Below are positions 41,296-49,628 of a stretch of 64,000 nucleotides of DNA, piece by piece. The notes below the pieces were generated by a model. It was given only the letters and a program-made list of their open reading frames with translations, had not been told where the DNA came from and made no database searches. How positions within the stretch are numbered: the stretch's first letter is position 1; every line of letters starts with the position of its first letter. Origin of the DNA: Rubrivivax sp. (GTDB taxonomy: Bacteria > Pseudomonadota > Gammaproteobacteria > Burkholderiales > Burkholderiaceae_C). Both the position numbers and the translations under genes were made by a program. The DNA is taken from contig JAURZM010000076.1 of NCBI GenBank assembly GCA_030653385.1, positions 62,001-126,000 of the forward strand, read 5' to 3'.

Positions 41296-41988
41296 TCAAT
41301 GGCCGAGATAGGCCTGCTGCACCTGGGGGTCGCGCAGCAGGTCGGCGGCGCGGCCCTGGCCGACGATGCGGCCGGTCTCCATCACGTAGCCGCGGTCGGC
41401 GATGGCCAGCGCCGCGCGTGCGTTCTGGTCGACGAGCAGGATCGTCGTGCCGTGCGACTTCAGCGCCGCGATGTGGCCGAAGATCTCGGCCACCAGCAGC
41501 GGCGCCAGGCCCATGCTCGGCTCGTCGAGCAGCAGCAGCCTGGGTGCGCTCATCAACGCGCGGCCGATGGCCAGCATCTGCTGCTGGCCGCCGGACAGGT
41601 TGCCGGCGGCCTGGCTGCGCTTGTCGCGCAACACGGGAAACATCGCCCACACGGTGTCGAGCGTGGCCGGCGTGCCGCGCGCGAAGGTGCCCAGGAGCAG
41701 GTTGTCCTCGACGCTCAGCGGGCCGAACACCTGCCGTCCCTCGGGCACCTGCACGATGCCGCGCTGCACACGCTGGCGCGGCCGCTCGGAGCGGATGTCG
41801 GCTCCGTCAAACTGCAGCAGCGTGGCGGTGGCGGGCTGCACGCCCGAAAGCGAGCGCAGCAGCGTCGTCTTGCCGGCACCGTTGGCGCCGACGATGGCCA
41901 CCAATTCACCGCTCTCGACGCGCAGCCCGATGTCGGCCAGCGCCGGAATGCGGCCGTAGTGGCTGGACAGTCCGGCGACTTCAAGCAT
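41296..41988 (-). CDS. livF: ABC importer ATPase, LivF type
   Basis: A 230-residue ABC ATPase with Walker A GANGAGKTT (35-43), the LSGGQQQMLAIGRAL signature and Walker B LLLLDEPSMGLAP. The sequence type is LivF (branched-chain amino acid/hydrophobic substrate group). Eight-base overlap with livG. Placed directly before the phenylacetate genes, it probably belongs to an aromatic-acid importer like that near hba genes in Rhodopseudomonas; substrate inferred from context. Confidence 0.92.
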   Translation of the reverse strand: MLEVAGLSSHYGRIPALADIGLRVESGELVAIVGANGAGKTTLLRSLSGVQPATATLLQFDGADIRSERPRQRVQRGIVQVPEGRQVFGPLSVEDNLLLGTFARGTPATLDTVWAMFPVLRDKRSQAAGNLSGGQQQMLAIGRALMSAPRLLLLDEPSMGLAPLLVAEIFGHIAALKSHGTTILLVDQNARAALAIADRGYVMETGRIVGQGRAADLLRDPQVQQAYLGH

Positions 41989-42775
41989 GGGCCGCCTCGG
42001 CCGGCGCCGCCGGGTCTGTCTCGACGCCCAGGTAAGCTTCGATGACACGCGGGTCGCGCGCCACCTCCGCCGGTGTGCCCTCGGCCAGGCGGGCGCCGCG
42101 TTCGAGCACGAGCACGCGGTCGGAGACCTCCATCACCAGCCGCATGTTGTGCTCCACCAGCACCACCGTCATGCCGCCGCTGGCGAGCTCGCGGATCAGG
42201 GTGTCGATCTCGTGCGCTTCGGTCTGGTTGAGGCCGGCGGCCGGCTCGTCGAGCAGCAGCAGTTGGGGCTTGGCCGCCAGCGCGCGTGCGATCTCCAGCC
42301 GCTTGAGTGCGCCATAGGACAGGGCGTCGGCCGGCGCGTCGACCCAGTCGCCGAGGCCGACGCGCTGCATCAGCGCCCTGGCGTGCGCGCGGCTGGTGGC
42401 TTCGGCGCGGCGCAGCGCCGGCAGCCGGAAGATGGCTGGCACCAGCGCGGTGTTCTCGTGCGGGTGGCGCCCGGTCATCACGTTTTCGAGCGCGCTCATG
42501 TTGAAGAACACCTGCAGGTTCTGGAAGGTGCGGCCCAGGCCGGCGGCGGCCCAGCGGTGGGTCGGCCGGCCGGTGAGGTCCTGCCCCGCCAGGCGGATGC
42601 GGCCGGCGTCGGGCACGTAGATGCCCGTCATCAGGTTGAGCAGCGTCGTCTTGCCGGCGCCGTTGGGGCCGATGATCGAGAACACGGTGCGCGCTGGCAC
42701 CTCGAACGACAGGTCGGCGATGGCGCGCAGGCCGCCGAAGCCCTTGCTCAGGTGCTCGACCGCCAGCAGAGTCAT
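41981..42775 (-). CDS. livG: ABC importer ATPase, LivG type
   Basis: A 264-residue ABC ATPase with Walker A GPNGAGKTT, the Q-loop in RTFQNLQVFFNMSALENVM, an unusual signature region DALSYGALKRLEIARAL (LSYG in place of the common LSGG, usual in LivG) and Walker B LLLDEPAAGLNQTE. It is longer than LivF by the helical insertion typical of LivG. Its ATG overlaps the livM stop as ATGA, at the edge of a repeat element. Confidence 0.92.
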   Translation of the reverse strand: MTLLAVEHLSKGFGGLRAIADLSFEVPARTVFSIIGPNGAGKTTLLNLMTGIYVPDAGRIRLAGQDLTGRPTHRWAAAGLGRTFQNLQVFFNMSALENVMTGRHPHENTALVPAIFRLPALRRAEATSRAHARALMQRVGLGDWVDAPADALSYGALKRLEIARALAAKPQLLLLDEPAAGLNQTEAHEIDTLIRELASGGMTVVLVEHNMRLVMEVSDRVLVLERGARLAEGTPAEVARDPRVIEAYLGVETDPAAPAEAAHA

Positions 42776-43926
42776 TGGAGCCCCTCGTCCGACGGGTACG
42801 TCGGCCGATCCCCCGGGGGGGTGAGCCCGGACGTGGACCGTCCGGTGGACGGTTCGCGCCTGCGAACGGCCGGCTTGGGAGCGGCCCGGCGCTCGGCCCG
42901 CGCCGCATCCGGTCTGGTCTTGCCGGTCAAGAGCCGCTGCAGCGTCGGCACGATGCCGCGCGGGAAGAACACCATGGTCACGATCAAGATGGCGCCGAAG
43001 GCCATCATCTCGTAGTCTTTCAGCACGGTCAGGAACTGCGGCAGCAGCGTCAGCACCGCGGCGCCGACGACCGCGCCCCAGATCGAGGCCATGCCGCCGA
43101 AGACGACCATGATGACCAGTTCCACCGAGTGCAGGAACGAGGCCTTCTCCGGCGTGATGAAGCCGGCGTAGTGCGCGGTCAGCGCACCGGCGGTGGCGGC
43201 GATCAGCGCCGATTGCACGAACACGCGCAGCTTCCAGTGCGCGGAATCGATGCCCACCGTCTCGGCGGCGACCTCCGAGCCGTGCAGCGCACGCAGCGCG
43301 CGGCCGATCGGCGAGTCGATGAGGTTGAGCGCGAACCACACCGTCAGCCACAGCGCGAGGCCGACGATGGCGTACCAGACCTGCTCGCCGCGCACAGCGT
43401 GGCCGAACAGTTCGAGCGCCGGCACCGCCATGCCGTCGGGGCCGCCGGTCAGACCGTCCTCGTTGGCGAGCACGATCGAGACGATGACGCCCAGGCCGAG
43501 CGTGGCCATCGCCAGGTAGTGGCCCTTCAGGCGCAGCGTCGGCCGGCCGACGAGCCAGGCCAGCACGCCGACCGCGGCCACCGCCGCCGGCATCGAGACC
43601 CAGACCGGCCAGCCGTAGCGCGCGGCGAGCACCGCGCTGCCGTAGGCACCCAGCGCATAGAAGCCGGCGTGGCCGAGGCTGATCTGGCCGGCGTAGCCGA
43701 TGAGCAGGTTCAAGCCGACGCAGACGATGGCGTTGAGCGCCACCAGGATCGCGACTTCGAAGAAGTAGTTGTTCGGAAAGACCATGGGCAGCGCCACGAG
43801 CACCAGCGCCAGCACGCCCAGGCCGCCCAAACGCGCCGAGGCCAGCCGGTGCACCCAGCCGGCGGCGGCAGGCGCAGGGTCGGGCGCGGGGCCGGCGCGC
43901 TCAGACACGGTCGCTGCGGTGGGCAC
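42772..43926 (-). CDS. livM: ABC importer permease, LivM type
   Basis: A 384-residue permease with about nine spans and the LivM blocks CVGLNLLIGYAGQISLGHAGF and TLRLKGHYLAMATLG, ending with FGAILIVTMVFFPRGI. After the family's normal end (about residue 335) there is a hydrophilic tail of nearly 50 residues, the last 40 encoded by a repeat (42781-42902) and ending PPGDRPTYPSDEGLQ. The GTG start has GGAGG seven bases upstream and overlaps livH by 26 bases; a GTG at 43908 is possible. Confidence 0.9.
   Translation of the reverse strand: MPTAATVSERAGPAPDPAPAAAGWVHRLASARLGGLGVLALVLVALPMVFPNNYFFEVAILVALNAIVCVGLNLLIGYAGQISLGHAGFYALGAYGSAVLAARYGWPVWVSMPAAVAAVGVLAWLVGRPTLRLKGHYLAMATLGLGVIVSIVLANEDGLTGGPDGMAVPALELFGHAVRGEQVWYAIVGLALWLTVWFALNLIDSPIGRALRALHGSEVAAETVGIDSAHWKLRVFVQSALIAATAGALTAHYAGFITPEKASFLHSVELVIMVVFGGMASIWGAVVGAAVLTLLPQFLTVLKDYEMMAFGAILIVTMVFFPRGIVPTLQRLLTGKTRPDAARAERRAAPKPAVRRREPSTGRSTSGLTPPGDRPTYPSDEGLQ
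42781..42902. repeat. Intergenic-type repeat, copy B, inside livM 3' end
   Basis: Second copy of the element at 35209-35289: block 1 at 42781-42820 and block 2 at 42873-42902, in the same order and orientation, separated by about 52 bases instead of 11. In this copy the element is translated as the C-terminal tail of LivM. Block 1 is read in the same frame at both sites (peptide GDRPTY(S/P)SDEG); block 2 is read in different frames. Confidence 0.8.
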
Positions 43927-44785
43927 CGGCCAGCCCTCCCGGCATGAAGAACAGCACGCCGAGAATGACGACGAAGGCGATCGCGTCCTTGTAGGCCGAC
44001 GACACGAAACCGGCGCCCAGGCTTTCGAGCAGGCCCAGCATCAGGCCGCCGGCGACGGCGCCACCGAAGCTGCCCAGGCCGCCGAGCATGGCTGCGGCGA
44101 AGCCCTTCAGGCCGAGCATCACGCCGACGTCGTAGGAGGTGAAGGTGATCGGTGCCGTCAACACGCCGCCGAGTGCACCGAGCATGGCCGCCAAAGCGAA
44201 GCTGACGCGCATCACGCCGCGCGTGTCGATGCCCATCAACTTGGCCGCCAGCGGGTTGAAGGCGGTGGCCCGCATCGCCTTGCCGTACAGCGTGCGGCTG
44301 AAGAACCAGCCCAGGGCCAGCACCGCCAGCGCCGTGCCCGCCAGCACCCACAGGCTCTGCGGCATGACGGTGGCGCCGAACAGCGCAATCGGGTCGGCGC
44401 CGGAAAACGCCGGCAGCGGGTGCACGCGTTTGTCCCACAGCACCTGCGCCAGCCCGCGCAGGAACAGCGCCACGCCGATGGTGATGATGATCAGCGTCAC
44501 GACGTCGGCGCGGCCCGTCTTCTGCGCCGGTTCGATGGCCAGCTTCTCGACCACCAGGCCGACGACGCCAGACACCGCCACCGCCAGCGGCACCGCGGCG
44601 GCCAGTGGCAGCCCGGTGGCGACCAGCGACACCGCGGCCATGCCGCCGATCATCACGAACTCACCTTGCGCGAAATTGATCGCGTGGCTGGCGTTGTAGA
44701 CGATGGAGAAGCCCAGGGCGACGAGCGCGTAGATCGCGCCGGACGTCAACCCGGCGGCGACGAACTGCATCCATTGGTCGCCCAT
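43901..44785 (-). CDS. livH: ABC importer permease, LivH type
   Basis: A 294-residue permease with about eight spans. YALVALGFSIVYNASHAINFAQGEFVM is the LivH start block, followed by the KAMRATAFNPLAAKLMGI and GLGSFGGAVAGGLMLGL segments. With LivM it forms the membrane pore. Gap of 28 bases to the binding-protein gene. Confidence 0.92.
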   Translation of the reverse strand: MGDQWMQFVAAGLTSGAIYALVALGFSIVYNASHAINFAQGEFVMIGGMAAVSLVATGLPLAAAVPLAVAVSGVVGLVVEKLAIEPAQKTGRADVVTLIIITIGVALFLRGLAQVLWDKRVHPLPAFSGADPIALFGATVMPQSLWVLAGTALAVLALGWFFSRTLYGKAMRATAFNPLAAKLMGIDTRGVMRVSFALAAMLGALGGVLTAPITFTSYDVGVMLGLKGFAAAMLGGLGSFGGAVAGGLMLGLLESLGAGFVSSAYKDAIAFVVILGVLFFMPGGLAGAHRSDRV

Positions 44786-44813
44786 GGCAGGTCCTGGCGC
44801 GGGCTCGGGGGCT

Positions 44814-45974
44814 TCACTTCGCCAGCGACCAGGTGCCGTTGGTCACCTCGAGCATGCGAAAGGCGCTGAGGTCCAGCCCCATGTGATCGGTGGCCGACAT
44901 GTTGACGACGCCGCCGGTGCCGACGTAGCCGCGCGTGGCCTCCAGCGCGTCGCGCACCTTGGCGCGGTCGGTGCTGCCGGCGGCCTTGATCGCGCCCACC
45001 ACGAGCATCAAGCCGTCGTAGGCGTGGCCGCCGAAGGTGGAAACGTCGCTCTTGTAGCGGGCCTCGTAGGCGTCGCGGTAGGCGGTGACGACCGGCTTCT
45101 GGGGGTCGCCGGCGGCCAACAGGTCGGCCACCAGCAACGCTGCGGCGGGCAGGCGCACGCCGTTGGCCGCGTCGCCCGAGAGCTTGATGTACTCCTTGGA
45201 CGCGACGCCGTGCGACTGGTACAGCGGCAGCGTCAGGCCGACCTGCCGGTAGTTGCGCGTCACGATCGCCGGGCCCTGGCCGAAGCCCGCGTTCAGCACT
45301 GCCTGCGCGCCGCTGCCGCGGATCTTCGTCAGTTGCGCCGTCATGTCGGTGTCGGTGGCACCGTAGGTCTCGTCGGCGACGATCGTCACGCCGTGGTTGG
45401 GGGCCACCTTCAGGCATTCGGCGCGCATTGACTTGTCGAAGCCGCCGCTGCCGGAGATCAACGCCGCCTTCGTCGTGCCGCGCGCCTTCATGTCGACAAA
45501 GATCTTGTCGCAGGCCATGCGGTCGGTGTGCGGAGTCTTGAAGACCCACTTCTTCACCGGCTCGACGATCACCACTGCGCCGGCCAGCGAGATGAAGGGC
45601 ACGCCGGCCTGTTCGACCAGCGGCACCGCCGCCATCGTGGTGCCGGTGGTCGAGCCGCCGACGATGACGTCGACCTTGTCGTGCTCGAGCAGCCGCTTGG
45701 CGAAGGTGCGCGCCTTCTCGGCGTCGCCGGCGTCGTCGTAGGCCGTCAGCTGCAGCTTGCGCCCGAGCACGCCGCCGGTGGCATTGATGCGCTCGACGTA
45801 GAGTTCCAGCGTCTTCAGCTCGGGGTCGCCGAGAAAGGACGCCGGCCCGGTGACCGACAGGAAGCTGCCAATGCGGATCGGCTCCTGCGCGAGTGCGGGG
45901 GCGGCGAACCAAATCGTCGTCAGCGCCAGCAGCGCTGCGCGGGCCAGGCGGTGGGTCTTGTCCATCGGGCTCAT
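44814..45974 (-). CDS. ABC importer periplasmic binding protein, LivJ/K type
   Basis: A 386-residue periplasmic type I solute-binding protein. The signal peptide is clear (positively charged start, hydrophobic core, cleavage after APALA near residue 29); the mature part begins QEPIRIGSFLSVTGPASFLG. Family blocks include VDVIVGGSTTGTTMAAVPL and FGGHAYDGLMLV. An AGGAGA ribosome site precedes the ATG. It is the first gene of the importer operon, and of the long minus-strand series that runs down to padJ and hcr. Ligand probably an aromatic acid, from context. Confidence 0.9.
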   Translation of the reverse strand: MSPMDKTHRLARAALLALTTIWFAAPALAQEPIRIGSFLSVTGPASFLGDPELKTLELYVERINATGGVLGRKLQLTAYDDAGDAEKARTFAKRLLEHDKVDVIVGGSTTGTTMAAVPLVEQAGVPFISLAGAVVIVEPVKKWVFKTPHTDRMACDKIFVDMKARGTTKAALISGSGGFDKSMRAECLKVAPNHGVTIVADETYGATDTDMTAQLTKIRGSGAQAVLNAGFGQGPAIVTRNYRQVGLTLPLYQSHGVASKEYIKLSGDAANGVRLPAAALLVADLLAAGDPQKPVVTAYRDAYEARYKSDVSTFGGHAYDGLMLVVGAIKAAGSTDRAKVRDALEATRGYVGTGGVVNMSATDHMGLDLSAFRMLEVTNGTWSLAK

Positions 45975-46086
45975 GTTTGTCTCCTGGAAAGCGGGATCGA
46001 GCCGCGGATCGGTCGCGGCGCCGGAGGCCTGGGCCGTGTCGGGCCACAGGCACGCACGGTCATCGTTAGAATGAATTCGTTGGACC

Positions 46087-46102
46087 ATTCTGGTACCGGA
46101 AT
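46087..46102. promoter_or_regulatory. Near-perfect palindrome between importer and GNAT-Rrf2 operons
   Basis: ATTCTGGTACCGGAAT is a 16-base palindrome with one mismatched pair, centred at 46094.5 in the 183-base divergent region. A TATAAA lies six bases to its right, towards the acetyltransferase gene. An Rrf2-family regulator is encoded in the adjacent operon, so this is its most likely operator, controlling its own operon and perhaps the importer. Confidence 0.5.
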
Positions 46103-46157
46103 ACGGCTATAAACTTGATCTGGTTCGGGTTTCCAGCCCCGGCCTGGAGGACATGGA

Positions 46158-46685
46158 TTGGGACATATACCTAGGGCCCCCGGACAGCGCCGCCGCCGTG
46201 GCGTGGCGCCCGCGGCGGCCTTGGCTGCCGAGCGTGTGTGCGTGCAGGTTCGCCCGGTGCGCCATGCCGACCTGCCGGAGGTGATCGCGCTCGACGCCAC
46301 GGTCACTGGGCTGCACAAGGCCGACTACTGGCAGCGCATCTACCGTCGCTACGGCGTCGCCGGCCAGGGGCTGCGGCATTTCCTGGTCGCCGAGAGTGGA
46401 GGTCGCGTGCTGGGCTTCGTGATCGGCGAGGTGCGCGACTGGGAGTTCGGCTCGCCGCCCTGCGGCTGGGTGTTCGCGATCGATGTCGACCCGCGCGCAC
46501 GGCTCGAAGGCATCGGCACGGCTTTGCTGGCCGCGATGCGCGAACGCTTCGAGAAGGCCGGCATGCGGGTGCTGCGCACGATGCTGGCGCGGGACAACCC
46601 GTTGATCCTGTCGTTCTTCCGCAGCCAGGGCATGACAGCCGGGCACCTGATCCCGCTCGAAATGGTCCTCGGAGGCGCACCATGA
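46158..46685 (+). CDS. GNAT-family N-acetyltransferase
   Basis: A 175-residue GNAT-fold protein: VRPVRHADLPEVIALD (strand 1/helix 1), HFLVAESGGRVLGFVIGEV, and acetyl-CoA motif DPRARLEGIGTALLAAM, then TMLARDNPLILSFFRSQGM. The start is TTG at 46158, chosen because GGAGG lies seven bases upstream; the ATG at 46153 is in another frame and too close. The stop overlaps the Rrf2 start as ATGA. It could acetylate a CoA ligase: GNAT proteins are known to inactivate aryl-CoA ligases by lysine acetylation (for example Pat on BadA in Rhodopseudomonas), which is inference here. Confidence 0.85.
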   Translation: MGHIPRAPGQRRRRGVAPAAALAAERVCVQVRPVRHADLPEVIALDATVTGLHKADYWQRIYRRYGVAGQGLRHFLVAESGGRVLGFVIGEVRDWEFGSPPCGWVFAIDVDPRARLEGIGTALLAAMRERFEKAGMRVLRTMLARDNPLILSFFRSQGMTAGHLIPLEMVLGGAP

Positions 46686-47086
46686 AGCTGCAGAAGAACA
46701 CACGGCTGGCGCTGTACAGCGTGCTTGAGTTCGCGGCCCGGCCTGGCGACCTGATACCTGCTGCCGAAGTCGCCGAGCGCTATGGCGAATCGGCGCACCA
46801 CCTGGCCAAGGTGCTGTCGGAACTGGCACGGGCCGGCATCGTCGAGTCGACGCGCGGCGTGGGCGGCGGTTACCGGTTTTCTGCCAACGCGCGTCGGCTG
46901 ACGTTGCTGGATGTGATCCGGATGTTCGAAGAGCCGGGCGCCGACCGCGCCCTCGCCGGGGCGGCGCGCACGCCGGTGGATCGTGCGCTCGGCCAGGTGC
47001 TCGCCGAGATCGACCAGACTGCGATCGCAACGTTCGGTTCGATCACCGTGGCCACGATGCTGAAGATGGTCGGCCGTGGCGGCTGA
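46682..47086 (+). CDS. Rrf2-family transcriptional regulator without cysteines
   Basis: A 134-residue Rrf2 winged-helix protein (RLALYSVLEFAAR, AAEVAERYGESAHHLAKVLSEL recognition region, GGGYRFSANARRLTLLDVIR wing). It has no cysteine at all, so it cannot carry the [2Fe-2S]/[4Fe-4S] cluster of IscR or NsrR; the signal must be different. Residues HHLAKVLSELARAG follow the NsrR pattern. Translationally coupled to the acetyltransferase. Likely controls the divergent promoter through the palindrome at 46087. Confidence 0.88.
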   Translation: MKLQKNTRLALYSVLEFAARPGDLIPAAEVAERYGESAHHLAKVLSELARAGIVESTRGVGGGYRFSANARRLTLLDVIRMFEEPGADRALAGAARTPVDRALGQVLAEIDQTAIATFGSITVATMLKMVGRGG

Positions 47087-47140
47087 ACGGTGCCGGCGCG
47101 GCACGATCGTGTCCAACGTGTCTCTTGGCGTAAGGCGACC

Positions 47141-47986
47141 ATGACGTCCATCGCGGCTGCACTGCTGTCTGACCTGGCGCGCCGCGTGGGGTCGGCCCCT
47201 GTGCCACGGGTGAAGGCCCTGCACGTGCCGCCCGCCCCCTGGAACGGCGGCAAGGACGGTGAGTTCTGCGCACTGGAGTTGGAGGACGGTTCGCTGGGGC
47301 TGAGCTACGTGCTGCTCGACGACAGCCTGGAGTCCCTCGCGGGCGGACGGTCAGCACCCGGGCTGGTGGGTGCTGATCCGATGCCCATCGCTGCCGCTTG
47401 GCTGGAGGTCCCTGGCGCGCGCCGTACGCTGGGCTTTGCCGCGGTGAACGCCGTCTCCAGACACCTGCTGGACCGGATGGGATTCGTCCCAGCCGAGGCG
47501 CCGGACTCGATCGGTGGCCTTGACCCCCAGCCCGGCGAGCACGTCGGCATGGTGGGGCTCTTTCCGCCCTTGGTCAGGCAGGTCACCGCCCTGGGCGCGC
47601 GCCTGACGGTGCTCGAGCTTCGGGCCGATCTGGCCGGTGATCATCCCGGCTTCACAGTGACGCTGGACCCACGGGCTTTGCAAGACTGCGACAAGGTGTT
47701 GTGCACCAGCACCGCGCTCCTGAACCACACGCTGGACCGGGTGCTGTCGAACTGCCGGAGTGCCGGTCGGATCGCGTTGATCGGCCCGGGTGCGGGGTGT
47801 CTTCCGGACGCATTGTTCGAGGCCGGCGTCACCACGCTCGGTGGAACCTGGGTCACCGACCCATCGGGCTTGACGCAGGCGCTTCGCCAGGGCCAGCCCT
47901 GGGGTCGGTTCGCCCGCAAGTTCGTGCTGAACGCCGCTGATTGGCAAAGCGCGTCAGCCAGCGCAAGGGGGCTCATGACCTGTTGA
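47141..47986 (+). CDS. DUF364-family protein (putative metal-chelating Rossmann-like domain)
   Basis: A 281-residue protein of the DUF4213/DUF364 type: N-terminal region VPPAPWNGGKDGEFCALELEDG-like, AAWLEVPGARRTLGFAAVNAVS, then EHVGMVGLFPPLV and the C-terminal domain with CDKVLCTSTALLNHTLDRVL, IGPGAGCLPDALFEAGVTTLGG. Cysteines in the C-terminal half could bind metal. Relatives are tied to metal or molybdenum/tungsten cofactor contexts but no activity is proven. Starts 54 bases after the Rrf2 gene, with an AAGG site. Role here unknown; supply of metal to the molybdenum enzymes in the window is conceivable. Confidence 0.78.
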   Translation: MTSIAAALLSDLARRVGSAPVPRVKALHVPPAPWNGGKDGEFCALELEDGSLGLSYVLLDDSLESLAGGRSAPGLVGADPMPIAAAWLEVPGARRTLGFAAVNAVSRHLLDRMGFVPAEAPDSIGGLDPQPGEHVGMVGLFPPLVRQVTALGARLTVLELRADLAGDHPGFTVTLDPRALQDCDKVLCTSTALLNHTLDRVLSNCRSAGRIALIGPGAGCLPDALFEAGVTTLGGTWVTDPSGLTQALRQGQPWGRFARKFVLNAADWQSASASARGLMTC

Positions 47987-48026
47987 CGCCTTGATCCAGC
48001 CTGCCGATCGCTATGCCCATGGCGCC

Positions 48027-48049
48027 GAGTGAGCGGAGTGACGGAGTGA
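48027..48049. repeat. Short tandem GAGTGA units in convergent gap
   Basis: Three GAGTGA units at 48027, 48036 and 48044 in the 67-base gap between the DUF364 gene and the convergent oxidoreductase gene. No hairpin or T-run that would mark a terminator is visible in the gap. Confidence 0.4.
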
Positions 48050-48053
48050 GAAA

Positions 48054-49067
48054 CTAAGCGGTGGGGTCGGCCAGCACCTCTGCCAGTTGCACGCGCCGGC
48101 CTTCACGGGCAGAAATGATCCCGGCGCGAATCACACCGAGTGAACGGGTGGCATATTCGCCCCCTGTTTCTGGAGTCCCCTGCCCACGCACTGCCGCCGC
48201 GAACTCGTCGAGTTCGTCGACGAAGGTGTCGTTCTTGGTGAAGGGCACGGCTTCGGCTTTTTCGGTGCCGCGTTTGATGAAGCGCAGGCCGCCATGCAGG
48301 TCGTAATAGGCGCTGGCTTCCTTGCCGTAGATGTTCATCACATAGTTTTCGGTGGCCGATGCATAACTCGCATTGACGGTTGATAGCGCCCCGTTTTCAT
48401 GCTGCAGCAACAGCGTGGCGACATCGGGGTTGTCACCCGGCAGCACCAGTTGCGCGGACTGTCCACTGACTGCGGTGATCGGGCCCATCAGGTACTCGAG
48501 CACGTCGACATAGTGCACGCCAATCTGCAGCATCACGCCGCCCGGCATGCCGGCTGCCTGATAGCGCCACGAGGTCAGGTCGATCTTGCCCAGGCGGTCA
48601 CGGCTGATGTTGGCCTCGGCGTTGACCAGTTTGCCAAACACCCCGGCGTCGATCTGCTGCTTGATCCAGCGGAACTGGCTCTCCCGTCGGCGCTGGTAGC
48701 CCAGCGCCAGCACCACACCGGCCTGGCGACAGGCCTCGGTGATGGCGCGTCCTTCGGCCAGGGTGTTGGCAATCGGCTTGTCGAGAAACACATGCTTGCC
48801 GGCCTCAGCGGCCTGTCGCGTGGTTTCCAGGTGCACGTTGTTGGGTGTGGTGTTGATGATGGCGTCAATCGACGGGTCGGCCAGGATGGCCTCGTAGCTG
48901 CTCGCCTCGGCACAACCGTACTTCGCGGCAAAGGCCGCGCGTTTGTCTTCCGACCGGGTGTAGCAGGAGCGAATGACGAACTTGTCCGAGCGCTTCATGG
49001 CATCGGCCAGAACATCGGACCACCAGCCCATACCCAGACAGGCCACGTTGATGGGTGCAAAGGACAT
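48054..49067 (-). CDS. Gfo/Idh/MocA-family oxidoreductase
   Basis: A 337-residue NAD(P)-dependent oxidoreductase. N-terminal Rossmann fold (VACLGMGWWSDVLADAMKRSD), then INTTPNNVHLETTRQAAEAGKHVFLDKPIANTL, which contains the family's conserved lysine-proline pair, and a C-terminal alpha/beta domain with GGVMLQIGVHYVDVLEYLMG (catalytic histidine region). Members oxidise inositols, sugars and related polyols. The ATG has GGAG upstream. It is the last gene of the minus-strand series that starts at the right edge; substrate unknown. Confidence 0.88.
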   Translation of the reverse strand: MSFAPINVACLGMGWWSDVLADAMKRSDKFVIRSCYTRSEDKRAAFAAKYGCAEASSYEAILADPSIDAIINTTPNNVHLETTRQAAEAGKHVFLDKPIANTLAEGRAITEACRQAGVVLALGYQRRRESQFRWIKQQIDAGVFGKLVNAEANISRDRLGKIDLTSWRYQAAGMPGGVMLQIGVHYVDVLEYLMGPITAVSGQSAQLVLPGDNPDVATLLLQHENGALSTVNASYASATENYVMNIYGKEASAYYDLHGGLRFIKRGTEKAEAVPFTKNDTFVDELDEFAAAVRGQGTPETGGEYATRSLGVIRAGIISAREGRRVQLAEVLADPTA

Positions 49068-49154
49068 CGGTTTTTTCTCCAGTTGAGGTTGGGGATTTCG
49101 AGAGCTGTGCGAATCGAGGCGCCGTTTGCTCAATGCTCAGCCTGAGCGGGCAGT

Positions 49155-49589
49155 TCAAGTCGCGTCATGAAAAAACTTCAACAGCTTCAGGGCCTCGACA
49201 TTCGAGTGCTGGAACGCCGCCGGATCGAATGAAGCTTCACCGATGCGGGCATGGCCCGGCAGCCCGGCAAACAGCGTGTCGTCGACATTCTTGAATCCCA
49301 TGGCCCACTCGCTGAACATGCGCGCGTCGATCTCGCCTTCGCCGAGCGTCAGAACCGTGTGGTGACGCTTGTCGCGTCTGATCTTTTCGTAAAGCGCGCG
49401 CACTTCGCGTTCGCCACCTTCGAGCATCTGAATGAAGTAGCCGTTTTCGGCGTCGGTCGAATAGCGGTAGATCAACATGCCGGTGAGGCCCTGCGCGGTA
49501 TTCCACTGTCGGCTGAGCGACAGCAGCGCCTCGAGTGCGGCGGTGTCCATCGGCTTCTTGGCTTGGCTGACGTAGATGATGTAGTGCAT
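49155..49589 (-). CDS. BLUF-domain blue-light photoreceptor
   Basis: A 144-residue protein: one BLUF domain with a short C-terminal helix pair. The flavin-binding residues are in place: Y6 (IIYVSQA), N30, Q54 (YFIQMLEGG), W95 and M97 (EWAMGF). Spacing Y-N is 24 as in AppA; a six-residue insertion precedes the glutamine. BLUF proteins bind FAD and signal by interaction with a partner protein. There is no effector domain. It starts 39 bases after pntB and may be co-transcribed with it. Confidence 0.92.
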   Translation of the reverse strand: MHYIIYVSQAKKPMDTAALEALLSLSRQWNTAQGLTGMLIYRYSTDAENGYFIQMLEGGEREVRALYEKIRRDKRHHTVLTLGEGEIDARMFSEWAMGFKNVDDTLFAGLPGHARIGEASFDPAAFQHSNVEALKLLKFFHDAT

Positions 49590-49628
49590 CGAACCTCCGT
49601 GATGTTGTGGGGGGGCAGGTCGTCGGCC

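Noticed and set aside
38033..41311. Very long open frame (1092 codons) on the plus strand opposite padB and padC
   Set aside because: It is antisense to genes with clear motifs and intact frames, has the biased composition of a GC-rich shadow frame, and shows no recognisable domain.
46153..46155. ATG as start of the acetyltransferase gene
   Set aside because: It is in a different frame from the GNAT domain and only two bases from the GGAGG ribosome site; the TTG at 46158 is in frame and correctly spaced.
49135..49147. GCTCAG-C-CTGAGC palindrome between the BLUF and oxidoreductase genes as a terminator
   Set aside because: The stem is perfect but there is no usable loop or T-run; it could be an operator, but nothing else supports it.
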